Shown: positions 1-9,183 of the stretch, piece by piece
Layout: each line of letters opens with the position of its first letter
How positions within the stretch are numbered: position 1 is the first letter of the stretch
Assembly (NCBI GenBank): GCA_019359505.1
Contig: JAHHHD010000005.1
Coordinates: forward strand, 1 to 64,000
Length of the DNA: 64,000 bases
From: Drouetiella hepatica Uher 2000/2452
Lineage (GTDB): Bacteria; Cyanobacteriota; Cyanobacteriia; Elainellales; Elainellaceae
Reading direction: 5' to 3'
Program-made: the position numbers and the translations under genes
Notes under the pieces: model-generated
What the model was told of the DNA's origin: nothing
Databases searched by the model: none
The model's input: the letters and a program-made list of their open reading frames with translations, nothing else

Positions 1-62
1 TCACCGCCTTTAACGGCTTCGATTGCTTTTTGGCGCAGGTCGTAACTGTAAGGAGCAGGCAT
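1..62 (-). CDS. IS630-type transposase, N-terminal fragment (cut by window edge)
   Basis: Read on the minus strand from the ATG at 60-62, the first 20 codons include PYSYDLRQKAIEAV. This is the familiar start of the helix-turn-helix domain of cyanobacterial IS630-family transposases, which cut and paste at TA dinucleotides. The rest of the protein lies outside the window, so I cannot say whether it is intact. The upstream 63 bases look like the element's own terminal region (see the mobile element entry). The family call rests on only 20 residues and is therefore moderate. Confidence 0.6.
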   Translation of the reverse strand, partial: MPAPYSYDLRQKAIEAVKGG

Positions 63-125
63 AGTCGTATTTGAACGCTTCTCTACCTCTACAATAATGT
101 CCTAACTCGTTCTCGTAGCGCTATA
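1..125 (-). mobile_element. End of an IS630-type insertion sequence
   Basis: Upstream of the transposase start, the minus strand begins TATAGCGCTACG at 125 and then has GAGTTAGGAC near 99-108. The same two blocks occur at the ends of the 102-bp family C elements at 20967, 40171 and 61484. I infer that base 125 is about the outer end of the element and that TA is its target. The other end is outside the window. Confidence 0.55.
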
Positions 126-453
126 AACCTGGGCTTCAGCAAGAGTATGAAAAGGATGGACGTCTTAGCATCAAAGCAGCCTAGTCGTTCAAATCAGCGG
201 CACAAAGCAATTACAGCGAAGTAGAAAGCATTGTGGTCTGTCCGCTGCATTTGATGAGTTAGACGACATAATCTGGAGATCTTTCTTCTCTCAGAATAAT
301 CCTGACGCCGCAGAGTTCATTAGCGTCTTCGGGCGGGAACCCTTTGGTAATAAGTAGGAGCGATTCGCTTTTTTCTCAAAGGAAAGACTCATCAAAAGGT
401 TGGAATCAGAGCATCTGCACCCTTTCCAGCTCATACTCGCCTAGCTGAAGTCT
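126..453. other. Intergenic stretch without a recognisable gene
   Basis: One frame stays open on the plus strand from about 169 to a TAG at 355-357 (ending ISVFGREPFGNK), but it has no start codon and I recognise no family. A second short frame starts at ATG 147 and stops after 22 codons. These may be remnants of a gene broken by the insertion sequence. No promoter or RNA gene is evident. Confidence 0.3.
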
Positions 454-3126
454 ATGACTGATTTCTTAGATACTGACTACAATATCCAACTCGTCACCAT
501 TTCCGTTCTCATTGCTGTCTTAGCCTCTTACACGGCCATAGATATGGCTGGGCGAGTTACTGCAACCCAAGGTCGTGCCCAAATCGGTTGGCTGGTCAGT
601 GGAGCAGTTGCCATGGGCGCTGGCATTTGGTCGATGCACTTCATTGGCATGTTGGCATTTCGGTTGCCTGTTCTCGTGTACTACGACTTCCTGACGGTTC
701 TCGTTTCCGTTTTGCCCGCCATAATTGCTTCAGGACTGGCTCTATTTTGGGTCAGTCGCCCGACGTTAGGTTGGCTCCAACTGTTGGGCGGAAGCCTCTT
801 GATGGGATTGGGAATTGTATCGATGCACTACATCGGCATGGCTGCAATGCATACATCAGCAGTTATGCACTATGATCTCCAACTCGTTGCCCTCTCTGTT
901 TTGATTGCGATCGCAGTCTCCTTTGCCGGACTATTTTTGGTGTTTCAATTGCGGGAGGAAACAAAGTCGAATCAAATCTGGAAAAAGCTCCTGGCTGCCA
1001 TGATCATGGGAGCGGCAATTCCAACAATGCACTATATTGGCATGGCAGCCGCATGTTTCAGCCCTCTGCCCAATATCTTACTGGAGTCGAACCTACAACC
1101 TCCCGAAGATCTAGTTTCCCTGGCTGCTGCTGTGGTAATCGGCACCCTGCTTATTCTAGGGCTGGCGCTGCTCACGGCTTTTTTCGATCGCCGCTTGTCT
1201 GCTCAGATCATCTATGCTCAGGCAAGCCAAGAGAGCCAAAAGTACCTTAAAACAATCCTTCAAGGCATTCAGGTTGGAGTGTTAGTAATTGAGGAAGATG
1301 CTCAAGTTCAATTATCCAATCGGGCTGCTCTTGATCTGTTGAATTTCTCAACGGAAATAGAATTACAACACTTGTGGAACAGAGCAGTGACCTGTCAGCT
1401 GGATTCACCCCATTCTGCCCCTTCAGAGGGTCAGCTTCTCGATTCGATTCAGCCCGTGTTGCAAAAAATCATTGCAAAACAGCTGGTGCAGAATGCAGTT
1501 GTTTATGTGGCAGCGTCAGCGCATCAAGAACCTACTGCGCTACTGGTGAATGCAGTGCCTTTGCAGCTAGCCCATACCTCTGTCACCCAGATGGTATGCA
1601 CATTTAGCGAAATTACTGAGCTGAAGCAAACCGAAAACCGCCTCAAAGAATCCGAAGCTAAATTCAGAGACTTAGCGACACAAGAAGAACTCCTGAATCA
1701 TCTCTCAAACCAAATTCGACAATCTTTGGATCTACCTACGATTCTGCAAATCGCCGTCTCTGAAGTCCGTAAGATATTTGAGACTGACCGGGCATTGATC
1801 TATCAATTTGATCCCAATTGGCGCGGACAGGTCATCCTGGAAGATGTGGCGGAATCCTGGTTGCCCACCATCGGAGAAGCGGCGGATAATTGTTTTCCGA
1901 GGGAGTGTCTGGAACGTTACCGAGACGGTGAAATCAGGGCAATCCACAATGTTGTTGAAGCAGGTCTAGACTCTGATCACCTTCAATTCTTGCAGCGGTT
2001 GCAGGTACAGGCTAATCTGATTGTGCCGATCATTATGGGTAATCAGCTCTGGGGACTGCTGATTGTGCATCAATGCAGTTGCCCAAGGGTTTGGAAAGGG
2101 GAGGAAGGCAATCTGCTGCGTCGCCTAGCCAGTCAGTTAGGCATTGCCATCCAACAATCAGACCTCTACACCAAAGCCGAGCAGAGTGCGATGCAAGCCC
2201 ATGCACAAGCTCAGCAATTGCGTGAATCTGAAGCTCAGCTCAAGCAGCAAGCTCAAGCCCTGCAACAAACTCTTCAAGAGCTACAAAGCCTCCAACTCCA
2301 GCTTGTCCAGAGTGAAAAAATGTCTAGCTTAGGACAATTGGTGGCTGGCATTGCCCATGAAATCAATAATCCGGTCAACTTCATCCACGGCAATCTTGTC
2401 TATGTGCAGGATCATGCCCAGAATTTGTTGAACTATGTGCAACTTTACCAAAAGCATTACCCGAATCCTGCTGAAGAAATTCAAGTGGAAGCAGAAAAAA
2501 TTGACCTGGAATTTTTGCAGGAAGACCTGACTAAAATTCTCAATTCAATGAAACTAGGCACCGATCGCATTTGTCAAATTGTCCTATCACTGCGTAACTT
2601 TTCCCGCATGGATGAAGCCGACTTTAAGGCGGTCGATATCCATACAGGCATTGATAGCACCTTAATGATTCTGCAACACCAGCTCAAGACACGCCCTGAA
2701 CATCCTGCCATTGAGGTAGTTCGGAACTATGCCGAGTTGCCGTTGGTGGAGTGCTACCCCGGACAGCTGAACCAGGCGCTAATGAATATTCTTACAAATG
2801 CTATTGATGCGCTGAAAGATGCCAATGCAAACCAAACCACGCAAGGCATCAAGACAAATTCCAATCAGATTACTATTCGGACAGCCATGATCGATCGCCA
2901 GTGGGTGGAAATTGCGATCGTTGACAATGGACCGGGTATTCCTGAAGCAGAGAAAGAACGGATTTTTGACCCTTTCTTCACGACAAAATCGATTGGTAAA
3001 GGAACGGGTATGGGGCTGTCCATCAGCTACCAAATCATTGTTGAGAAACATGGCGGTAAGCTTGAGTGCTTCTCGAACCCTAATCAGGGAACAGAATTTG
3101 TGATCCAGATTCCTATCCAGCACTAG
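454..3126 (+). CDS. MHYT-PAS-GAF hybrid sensor histidine kinase
   Basis: A membrane-bound sensor kinase of 890 residues. Residues 1-250 are an MHYT domain of about seven membrane spans. Its three signature motifs are SMHFIGM (60-66), SMHYIGM (123-129) and TMHYIGM (191-197), thought to bind a metal and sense diatomic gas or redox. A PAS-like segment (about 260-390), a GAF domain (about 425-575) and a coiled coil (about 575-625) follow. The HisKA domain has its phospho-acceptor His635 in GIAHEINNP. The ATPase domain shows the N box (NILTNAIDAL), G1 (DNGPGIP) and G2 (GKGTGMGLS). The GAF resembles cyanobacteriochrome GAFs: it keeps the DXCF-type Cys480 but has Asp508-His509 where the chromophore Cys-His is expected, so bilin binding is doubtful. 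No response regulator is adjacent, so this is an orphan kinase. The ATG at 454 is the first start in frame. Confidence 0.9.
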   Translation: MTDFLDTDYNIQLVTISVLIAVLASYTAIDMAGRVTATQGRAQIGWLVSGAVAMGAGIWSMHFIGMLAFRLPVLVYYDFLTVLVSVLPAIIASGLALFWVSRPTLGWLQLLGGSLLMGLGIVSMHYIGMAAMHTSAVMHYDLQLVALSVLIAIAVSFAGLFLVFQLREETKSNQIWKKLLAAMIMGAAIPTMHYIGMAAACFSPLPNILLESNLQPPEDLVSLAAAVVIGTLLILGLALLTAFFDRRLSAQIIYAQASQESQKYLKTILQGIQVGVLVIEEDAQVQLSNRAALDLLNFSTEIELQHLWNRAVTCQLDSPHSAPSEGQLLDSIQPVLQKIIAKQLVQNAVVYVAASAHQEPTALLVNAVPLQLAHTSVTQMVCTFSEITELKQTENRLKESEAKFRDLATQEELLNHLSNQIRQSLDLPTILQIAVSEVRKIFETDRALIYQFDPNWRGQVILEDVAESWLPTIGEAADNCFPRECLERYRDGEIRAIHNVVEAGLDSDHLQFLQRLQVQANLIVPIIMGNQLWGLLIVHQCSCPRVWKGEEGNLLRRLASQLGIAIQQSDLYTKAEQSAMQAHAQAQQLRESEAQLKQQAQALQQTLQELQSLQLQLVQSEKMSSLGQLVAGIAHEINNPVNFIHGNLVYVQDHAQNLLNYVQLYQKHYPNPAEEIQVEAEKIDLEFLQEDLTKILNSMKLGTDRICQIVLSLRNFSRMDEADFKAVDIHTGIDSTLMILQHQLKTRPEHPAIEVVRNYAELPLVECYPGQLNQALMNILTNAIDALKDANANQTTQGIKTNSNQITIRTAMIDRQWVEIAIVDNGPGIPEAEKERIFDPFFTTKSIGKGTGMGLSISYQIIVEKHGGKLECFSNPNQGTEFVIQIPIQH

Positions 3127-3173
3127 GCTTTTAAGTTTGTCTACCGCCTCAATTGAACGCACGCTGACATCTT

Positions 3174-3211
3174 CAAAAATCATCTGCCCTGTTTGGGTCT
3201 TAAATTGGTAT
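3174..3211. repeat. Family E palindromic element, half-copy remnant (E2)
   Basis: The run from AAAAATCATC to AAATTGGTAT matches, with one or two changes, one flank of the intact family E element at 63545-63643 in reverse orientation. The central palindrome and the other end are missing. It lies in the convergent gap after the sensor kinase. Confidence 0.55.
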
Positions 3212-3378
3212 CAAGTTCAACTCGGCGATCGCATCTGGAGGCAACGACAGCCAACCGTTGAACCTTATGCCTACGATCGCCTCTTGACAAACTTTTTCTA
3301 TCTCTTTAGTCCAATTAGTCCAACCTCAAGCACGAGTCCAGCCTCAAGCATGGCGGCAATAGCTTGCTTCTGGGCACC

Positions 3379-3467
3379 ATAGCAACCGCCGAGGCGGCTA
3401 GGACAGAGACATTTTGGGTGGGGCGCGAATCGTCCAAAATGTCCCAAGCAAACTGGCAACAGCCATA
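3379..3467. repeat. Family A palindromic element (A1), decayed
   Basis: It starts ATAGCAACCGCC, has CTAGGAC and GACATTTTGGGTGGGGCGC, and ends CAAACTGGCAACAGCCATA, which is the family A flank pair. The centre is damaged: the right arm has lost the CCCCACCC block, so only about 10 bp of stem remain. It sits in the convergent gap between the kinase and the hydrolase (3127-3482). Confidence 0.65.
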
Positions 3468-3482
3468 ATTCGGGCAATAATT

Positions 3483-4433
3483 CTAGACAAAGCCACAGAA
3501 TTCTAGAATTGCCGCACTCACTGCTTTAGGATCGCCGCTAGAAGCCACATGACCACATCCAGGAATAATCTGAAGCCGTGCATTGGGTAATCTAGCTTGA
3601 AGCGCTACGCCATCTTCAACTGGAAACCATCGATCGCATTCTGACCAAAGAATTAGGGTAGGGCAGGTAATGCGATCGAGGTTCTGCTGAATGTGAGCAA
3701 TCAGATTGGGCTGGGGCGCGTGAGAGGAGGGTGGAGCCTGAAGGCGATCAATTTCACCTGCGGCTAAATGCAGATCGGTGGCAAATTGAGTTAAGGTTCC
3801 TGGCACATTCAGGTAGGGATAGGTCAGCCAGTAGATCTCTTCTGCTGTGATGGCGGCTGCATCGGCTACCACTTCTTGCCGGACTCGATGTGCCCCATAG
3901 CGAACTAGGGGGGCGAAGAGCCGAATCAGGCGACTCTGATCTACCCATCGGATCAGCGATAGCGGCAAACGAACGATCGATCGCATTCCCTCACTGGGCA
4001 GCTTTTTTGGAAAAATTGGCACATTGATCACCACTAGGCGATCGATTAACTCAGGATGAGTCTGGGCAACCGCCAGAGCAGTCAGCGCCCCCAAAGATTC
4101 GGCTGCTATAGCTACAGGCTGTTGGCTCAAAGCCTGGATGATGCGCACTAATTCGATCTGCTGATGTCCCATAGTTTCGGGCGGCGGCGGCGTTTCAGAA
4201 AAGCCGTAGCCTTTCGCGTCTACGCAAATCACCCGAAACGATCGCGCCAGTCGAGCAACGCACGAGCGCCAGTTATAGCTCCAGCTGCCGATGCCATGCA
4301 GTAAAAACAGCGGCTGTCCTGAGCCAATCTCTCCATAGGCGATCGCCACCTTGCGGTTGCCAGCATCTAGGATGTTGAGAGTTTGCCGACCTTTCGGAAA
4401 AGTCGCTTGCCACCAGTCTGCTACTTGTGCCAT
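3483..4433 (-). CDS. Alpha/beta hydrolase
   Basis: A 316-residue cytoplasmic hydrolase of the alpha/beta fold. The oxyanion-hole motif LLHGIGSWSYNW is at 44-55, the nucleophile elbow is AESLGA (Ser113), the acid is Asp267 in SECDRW, and the base is His295 in GCGHVASSG, so the triad is complete. The cap region (about 150-245) is longer than in simple esterases. The substrate cannot be read from the sequence; haloperoxidase-like and lipase-like members share this pattern. The gene is divergent from crtW, with about 170 bp between them, and convergent with the sensor kinase. Confidence 0.85.
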   Translation of the reverse strand: MAQVADWWQATFPKGRQTLNILDAGNRKVAIAYGEIGSGQPLFLLHGIGSWSYNWRSCVARLARSFRVICVDAKGYGFSETPPPPETMGHQQIELVRIIQALSQQPVAIAAESLGALTALAVAQTHPELIDRLVVINVPIFPKKLPSEGMRSIVRLPLSLIRWVDQSRLIRLFAPLVRYGAHRVRQEVVADAAAITAEEIYWLTYPYLNVPGTLTQFATDLHLAAGEIDRLQAPPSSHAPQPNLIAHIQQNLDRITCPTLILWSECDRWFPVEDGVALQARLPNARLQIIPGCGHVASSGDPKAVSAAILEFCGFV

Positions 4434-4601
4434 GCATTTACTTGTGCCATGCGTTACCCGTACAGGTGTTACCGATCCGGCAACCCCTAAAATTGCCAGT
4501 CCCAGATCGCAAGAGATGCTTCAAAAAGCTGATCTTAATAAATCTTTTCAAACTTATACTGTAGTGGTCTAGCTTTGGGCAGTTTTCTTCGGGGAGCAAG
4601 T

Positions 4602-5384
4602 TTGTACAAGCCTTATCTTAAACCGCAGCAAACAATCTCCAAAGATTTTGCGACTTTCGTTCATCTTGCAATTCAACCCTATGCTGGGATTTGGGCTGCT
4701 TCAACCATTCTGTGCCTCTGGCTAGGTAGCCTTGTCTTTCTGCTCTCGCTCAATTTAGCTTCAATTCCTGGCATCTGGGTGGTTCCCGCTATCCTCGGTC
4801 GGACTTTTATTCACACAGGTCTATTCATTATTGCTCACGATGCCATTCATGGTACGGTCATGCCCAAGCATCGGCGGGTGAATGACTGGATGGGAGCGAT
4901 CGCCATCACGCTGTATGCTCTTCTGCCCTATAAAAAGTATTTCCTTAAGCACTGGGAACATCACGGTCAGCCCGGACAGGTGGGCGATCCAGACTTTCAT
5001 GATGGCATCCACAGCGGCATGTTTGCCTGGTACTTCAAGTTTATGAATGGGTACCTAGACATCCGACAGAAGTGGGTTTTGCTCATTGGCATGACCGTTA
5101 TTTTTCATGGTCTGCGCATGGGATTGCATATCTCAGGCTTCAGTTTGCTTCTGTTTTGGGTATTGCCGATCGTCCTTAGCTCAATGCAGCTCTTTGTGTT
5201 TGGGACTTATCTGCCTCACCGAGAACAGGCAGAAGGGTACGACAATCCTCATCATGCAGTCAGCAGCAGCTATCCTATATTTTGGTCATTTTTGAGTTGC
5301 TATCATTTTGGCTACCATTGGGAGCACCACGAATACCCGCATCTGCCCTGGTACAAGCTGCCAGCGGCTCGGAGCGATCGCTGA
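4602..5384 (+). CDS. crtW: Beta-carotene ketolase (CrtW type)
   Basis: A membrane di-iron oxygenase that adds 4-keto groups to beta-carotene, giving echinenone and canthaxanthin, which protect against light stress. The histidine clusters of the fatty-acid-hydroxylase-like superfamily are all present: HDAIH, HWEHHG and HWEHHEYPH. The segment HDAIHGTVMP and the ending LPWYKLP are typical of CrtW. Four or so hydrophobic spans surround them. No ATG is available at the 5' end. I prefer the TTG at 4602 because GGGGAG lies at 4591-4596 and it gives 260 residues, the usual length; a TTG at 4575 would add nine residues. No other carotenoid gene is nearby. Confidence 0.87.
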   Translation: MYKPYLKPQQTISKDFATFVHLAIQPYAGIWAASTILCLWLGSLVFLLSLNLASIPGIWVVPAILGRTFIHTGLFIIAHDAIHGTVMPKHRRVNDWMGAIAITLYALLPYKKYFLKHWEHHGQPGQVGDPDFHDGIHSGMFAWYFKFMNGYLDIRQKWVLLIGMTVIFHGLRMGLHISGFSLLLFWVLPIVLSSMQLFVFGTYLPHREQAEGYDNPHHAVSSSYPIFWSFLSCYHFGYHWEHHEYPHLPWYKLPAARSDR

Positions 5385-5536
5385 GTCTATAGCCTTGGGA
5401 ATCTTTGCAGAATCTTCGCAGAATCCTCAAAGTCAGCCCTAGTCTTCTCGTTTGCTTTACGTTGCTTGACTCTCAGTGGATTTTCTCCAAAGCTTCGGTT
5501 AGCTTGATGGATGATGTGTTGGCTTCGTGCGATCTG

Positions 5537-5617
5537 GGTAGTGGTATTTAGGTGAAGATTTTTTGTTGCGTGAGCAAAGCCCACGCAACAAAAAATCTTC
5601 ACCCCTTAAGGACTACC
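5537..5617. repeat. Family B palindromic element (B1)
   Basis: An 81-bp element with GGTAGT and ACTACC at its ends. The core at 5551-5603 has 22-bp arms (GGTGAAGATTTTTTG and its complement) around a centre containing GCAAAGC. It has the same length as B3 at 41236. It lies between crtW and the next gene on the same strand. Confidence 0.8.
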
Positions 5618-5671
5618 CGATCTGTATAAGCTGAACTAACTTCTAGAAATTCCTAAACCGGGAGAATTTTG

Positions 5672-6802
5672 ATGCGGATTGCGATCGTTGGGTGCGGCTT
5701 TGTCGCAGATTACTACCTCAAAACTCTGCCCAATCATCCTGAGCTAAAGCTAGTTGGCGTGATGGATCGAGTAAGCGATCGTGCCACAAAATTTGCTGCC
5801 CACTACTCTATTTCCAAGATTTATCCGACGCTAGATGAGCTTCTGGCAGACCCAAGCGTCGAGATCGTTCTGAACTTGACGAATCCGAGAAGCCATTACG
5901 AGGTTTCCAAAGCCTGTCTAGAGGCGGGCAAGCATGTTTACTCCGAGAAGCCGTTTGCGATGGAGATGGCGCAGGCTGAGGATCTCGTGAACATTGCTGA
6001 GCGGCAGGGCTTGTATTTCTCTTCGGCTCCCTGCAATGTCTTGAGCGAGACAGCACAGACCGTCTGGAAGGCGCTACGGGAGCAGCAGATTGGCAAGGTG
6101 CGGCTGGTCTACGCCGAAATGGATGATGGGCTGGTTCACAAGATGCCCTACCAGAAGTGGGTGAGCGAGTCAGGAACGCCCTGGCCCTACAAAGATGAGT
6201 TTGAGGTGGGCTGTACTCTGGAACATGCGGGCTACTACACGACTTGGCTGACGGCATTTTTTGGGCCAGCGGAATCTGTAACCGCTTTTTCATCTTGCCT
6301 CGTACCCGATAAGCAAACAGACGTGCCCTTAGACGTGAATGCCCCTGATTTTTCAGTTGCCTGCATCAAGTTTGTGTCGGGCGTTGTGGCGCGTCTCACT
6401 TGTGGCATTATCGCTCCGCATGACCATGAGCTGAAAATTATTGGCGATGATGGCATTTTGTCTATCGACGACTGTTGGTATTATGGCGCGCCTGTCCACA
6501 TTCAGCGAATGGTTAAAATTCGTCGCAAAGTGTTCATCAGCCCCTTCAAGCGACGCTATCCGCTGGTGAAAAAGCCGACAGGTCGTTTTAACAAAGGCTC
6601 TCAGCAAATGGATTTTGCGCGGGGCGTAGCCGAGATGGCAGCCGCAATTCGAGAGCAGCGTCCTTGCCGTCTTTCGACTCAGTTCTCTCTACACAATAAT
6701 GAGATTGTGCTGGCAATTCAGAATGCGCTGGAGACGAATGCCCCTCACAAGATGACGACCACTTTCGAGGCGATCGATCCGATGCCTTGGGCAAAGCCGT
6801 AG
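5672..6802 (+). CDS. Gfo/Idh/MocA family NAD(P)-dependent oxidoreductase
   Basis: A 376-residue soluble oxidoreductase. The N-terminal Rossmann fold begins RIAIVGCGFVADYY and has the EKP motif (VYSEKPFAMEM) near residue 90, whose lysine is catalytic in this family. The second half is the alpha/beta substrate domain. Such enzymes act on sugars, inositols or nucleotide sugars; the substrate is not readable here. I chose ATG 5672 rather than the TTG one codon upstream, with GGAG at 5661-5664 as ribosome-binding site. A second member of the family lies convergently at 7163-8290, but the two proteins differ widely and are not a recent duplication. Confidence 0.85.
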   Translation: MRIAIVGCGFVADYYLKTLPNHPELKLVGVMDRVSDRATKFAAHYSISKIYPTLDELLADPSVEIVLNLTNPRSHYEVSKACLEAGKHVYSEKPFAMEMAQAEDLVNIAERQGLYFSSAPCNVLSETAQTVWKALREQQIGKVRLVYAEMDDGLVHKMPYQKWVSESGTPWPYKDEFEVGCTLEHAGYYTTWLTAFFGPAESVTAFSSCLVPDKQTDVPLDVNAPDFSVACIKFVSGVVARLTCGIIAPHDHELKIIGDDGILSIDDCWYYGAPVHIQRMVKIRRKVFISPFKRRYPLVKKPTGRFNKGSQQMDFARGVAEMAAAIREQRPCRLSTQFSLHNNEIVLAIQNALETNAPHKMTTTFEAIDPMPWAKP

Positions 6803-7025
6803 GCTGCGTAGCCCTAATGAGATCCGAGACACTTTACGCATCAACTTGCTACTGGGTACTAGTCGATGGGCCATCGTACCCCCTCATGCGCCCGTGCTTA
6901 ATGACAATTGGTCTACCATAGAGTCGCCCTTCCGAGCGTGCAAGGCTACCAATTGAACAAGAGGGTTGAACGACTCTGGGTAGTATCCAATCATCGCTTC
7001 AGCGTTGGTCGGCAGAGCAGCAGTG

Positions 7026-7116
7026 TGGCGATCGCCAGTTTGCTTAGGACATTTCTGGTGGCGCGAAGCACCCCACCAAAAATGTCTCTGTCCTAACCGC
7101 CTTGGCGGTTGCTATA
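7026..7116. repeat. Family A palindromic element (A2)
   Basis: A reverse-oriented copy with GGCGATCGCCAGTTTGC and TTAGGAC on the left and TCCTAACCGCC, GGCGGTTGCTATA on the right. The arms no longer pair well (TTTCTGGTGG against CCCCACCAAAAA). It fills part of the 360-bp convergent gap 6803-7162; I see nothing else in that gap. Confidence 0.7.
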
Positions 7117-7162
7117 CCTTGACCCAGATTCTAGATGACCCATTCCCTTGAGCTACCTCATC

Positions 7163-8290
7163 CTACGATCCACCAGATGGATCAGCCACATTGATTAGCT
7201 TAACGGCCTCCTGAACTGGAGGAATCTCAATGGTCTGGTCAGCAGTAGGTCGCTGCTGACGATTAGGCGTATCAATTTGCACAAAACTACCTGTCTCGAT
7301 CGATCGGTAAAGCGCCCGAATGATCTGAACGTCAATTAGCCCTTCTTCTCCAGATGGCTCCGGCTCTTTGTTTTGTAAAATACAGTCTGAGAAATAAACA
7401 AACTCTGCCGCAAGCTGATCGTGGGGTTCAAACGATCGCTCTTGTTTTTCACCGCCAACGGTCAGCGTATGCTTGATTTCGCCATGAGTGCTGTATGCCA
7501 AATCAACCTGTAGATCGCCTTTTGTACCCACAATTCGATAGGCTGAAATGCTTGCAGCTCCGAAGCTACAAACAAACGTTGCCAATCGATCGCCTGGGAA
7601 GCGCAGAATTGCTGTCGTCATTTCAGCAACTTCACTAAAGCGTTCTTCGCCGTTGGTAGCGCTGGTTGCAAATACAGCGATCGGCTCATCCTGAAATAAG
7701 TATCGAGCCGCATTAATGCAGTAAATGCCAATGTCGTCTAATGTACCCCCACCTTTACCTTTGTCTAACCGGACGTTACCCGCTACCGTCTGCTGCGTGA
7801 ACAATGAATTGAAAATGCGCGGTTCGCCAATTTTGCCCGATCGTACCGTTTCAACAGCCTGCAAATTAGCTTCTTCCAGATGCAAGCGGTAGGCAATCAT
7901 GAGCTTTACACGATTCTCTTGAGCAGCTTGAATAATTGCTTTACACTCTTCCTCGGTAACTGCCATCGGTTTTTCGCACAAGATATGGATGCCCGCCCTA
8001 GCAGTACGCACGGCATACTCACAGTGCAAGTGATCCGGGAGAGCAATGTATACGGCATCTATTTCGCCACTCTTCAGACAGTTATCATACTGGTCATACG
8101 AGTAGGTGTGCTGGATGTTGTACAACTTGCTCAGTTGCTCACGCTTTTCGGGATCATCTGAGACAAGCGCCACAAGTTCTGAATTTTCAGCATGAACAAA
8201 GCTGGGCAGGGCAGCAGCCTGAGCAAACCAGCCTAGACCGATAACGGCATAACGAATCTTGCGGGCGGAGGTATTTTGGGCAGCTACCAT
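7163..8290 (-). CDS. Gfo/Idh/MocA family oxidoreductase
   Basis: A 375-residue relative of glucose-fructose oxidoreductase and dehydrogenases of the same class. The Rossmann motif is YAVIGLGWFAQAA (about 14-26), the catalytic-lysine motif is LCEKPMAVTEEE (about 104), and a GGGTLDDIGIYCIN segment marks the substrate domain. The last 30 residues (after SIETGS) are a proline- and glutamine-rich tail outside the fold. No signal peptide is visible, so it is probably cytoplasmic. The substrate is unknown. The gene is the last one on its strand before the convergent gap with 5672-6802. Confidence 0.85.
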   Translation of the reverse strand: MVAAQNTSARKIRYAVIGLGWFAQAAALPSFVHAENSELVALVSDDPEKREQLSKLYNIQHTYSYDQYDNCLKSGEIDAVYIALPDHLHCEYAVRTARAGIHILCEKPMAVTEEECKAIIQAAQENRVKLMIAYRLHLEEANLQAVETVRSGKIGEPRIFNSLFTQQTVAGNVRLDKGKGGGTLDDIGIYCINAARYLFQDEPIAVFATSATNGEERFSEVAEMTTAILRFPGDRLATFVCSFGAASISAYRIVGTKGDLQVDLAYSTHGEIKHTLTVGGEKQERSFEPHDQLAAEFVYFSDCILQNKEPEPSGEEGLIDVQIIRALYRSIETGSFVQIDTPNRQQRPTADQTIEIPPVQEAVKLINVADPSGGS

Positions 8291-8756
8291 AGATTTGCTC
8301 TCAAGACTTACTCGCTTATCTTAGGAAAAATAAAGTCTTTCCTCCTCTTACTTTTGAAGGATGCTGAGGGCGATCGCGCCACCATCAAGCTCAAAGAGCT
8401 TATTGCAGTGTTTGAGCTGCATATTTTTTACGGCTACTTTTACAGGATTCTTGTGAAGGCTTGGATTGAGCGATCGCCTGATGCCTTCGTAGCTGAACAA
8501 TGAGAGCAACTTGTTGCACTTTACCTCTTTAGATAGTTCCATATACAAATATCTGGAGAGATGATCGCGTTACTGAGTTACGGAAACGCGTAGGCTGGGC
8601 GATCGCAGCATAGAGCAACATAGACGTAGAGCAACGCAGACGTAGACAGGTATTTGGGTTAAGGAGTGGGAATGATACGACTAAATAATGGGTTATCCAC
8701 ACCAGAAATTTTTTGAAGGATTTGCGATGATAATTTTGTAGTCAAAAGGCAGGGCA
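8291..8756. other. Intergenic region, 466 bp
   Basis: No supported gene. Short frames of 66-75 codons on both strands overlap each other and look like no family. The region holds several HIP1 sites and a loose run of TAGAGCAAC/GCAGACGTAGA repeats around 8610-8650. It must carry the promoters of the flanking divergent genes, but I cannot place them with confidence. Confidence 0.3.
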
Positions 8757-9050
8757 ATGAAATTTCTAGTTCAACCGCTTTATAACTGGTACCGTTCCAT
8801 TTTGCGTCACCCCAAGTATCGCTGGCTGGTTATTTTAGGTAGTTTTCTATATCTATTCAGCCCTGTCGACTTGATTACTGACATGTTGCCTGTCGTGGGC
8901 TGGCTGGATGATGGCGTGATTGCGACGCTATTAGTCAGCGAGGTTTCTCAGATGCTTTTAGAACAGCGCAACCTTCGCAGAGTGAAGGATCTCAGTGCTG
9001 ATGCTAACATTGCTACGGTTTCCACTACTGTCTCAAATTCGGTCGGATAG
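8757..9050 (+). CDS. DUF1232 (YkvA-like) membrane protein
   Basis: A 97-residue protein with the DUF1232 signature: WYRSILRHPKYRW, then a hydrophobic hairpin whose turn is SPVDLITDMLPVVGWLDD. Members are small inner-membrane proteins found near stress and envelope genes; no biochemical function is established. The last 25 residues are polar. It is followed on the same strand by three more small genes up to 10471, each with its own ribosome-binding site and gaps of 80-135 bp. Confidence 0.8.
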   Translation: MKFLVQPLYNWYRSILRHPKYRWLVILGSFLYLFSPVDLITDMLPVVGWLDDGVIATLLVSEVSQMLLEQRNLRRVKDLSADANIATVSTTVSNSVG

Positions 9051-9183
9051 GACAAGATCGTTTCTATAGATGTCCTCCCGTATCGCTGCGACTTCGGTCT
9101 TAATGGCTCACTGTTCAATTCTGCTTTTTTGAATTTGCAAGCTTTGTAGATTCACGTTTTTAGACTTACATGGAAGGTAAATT

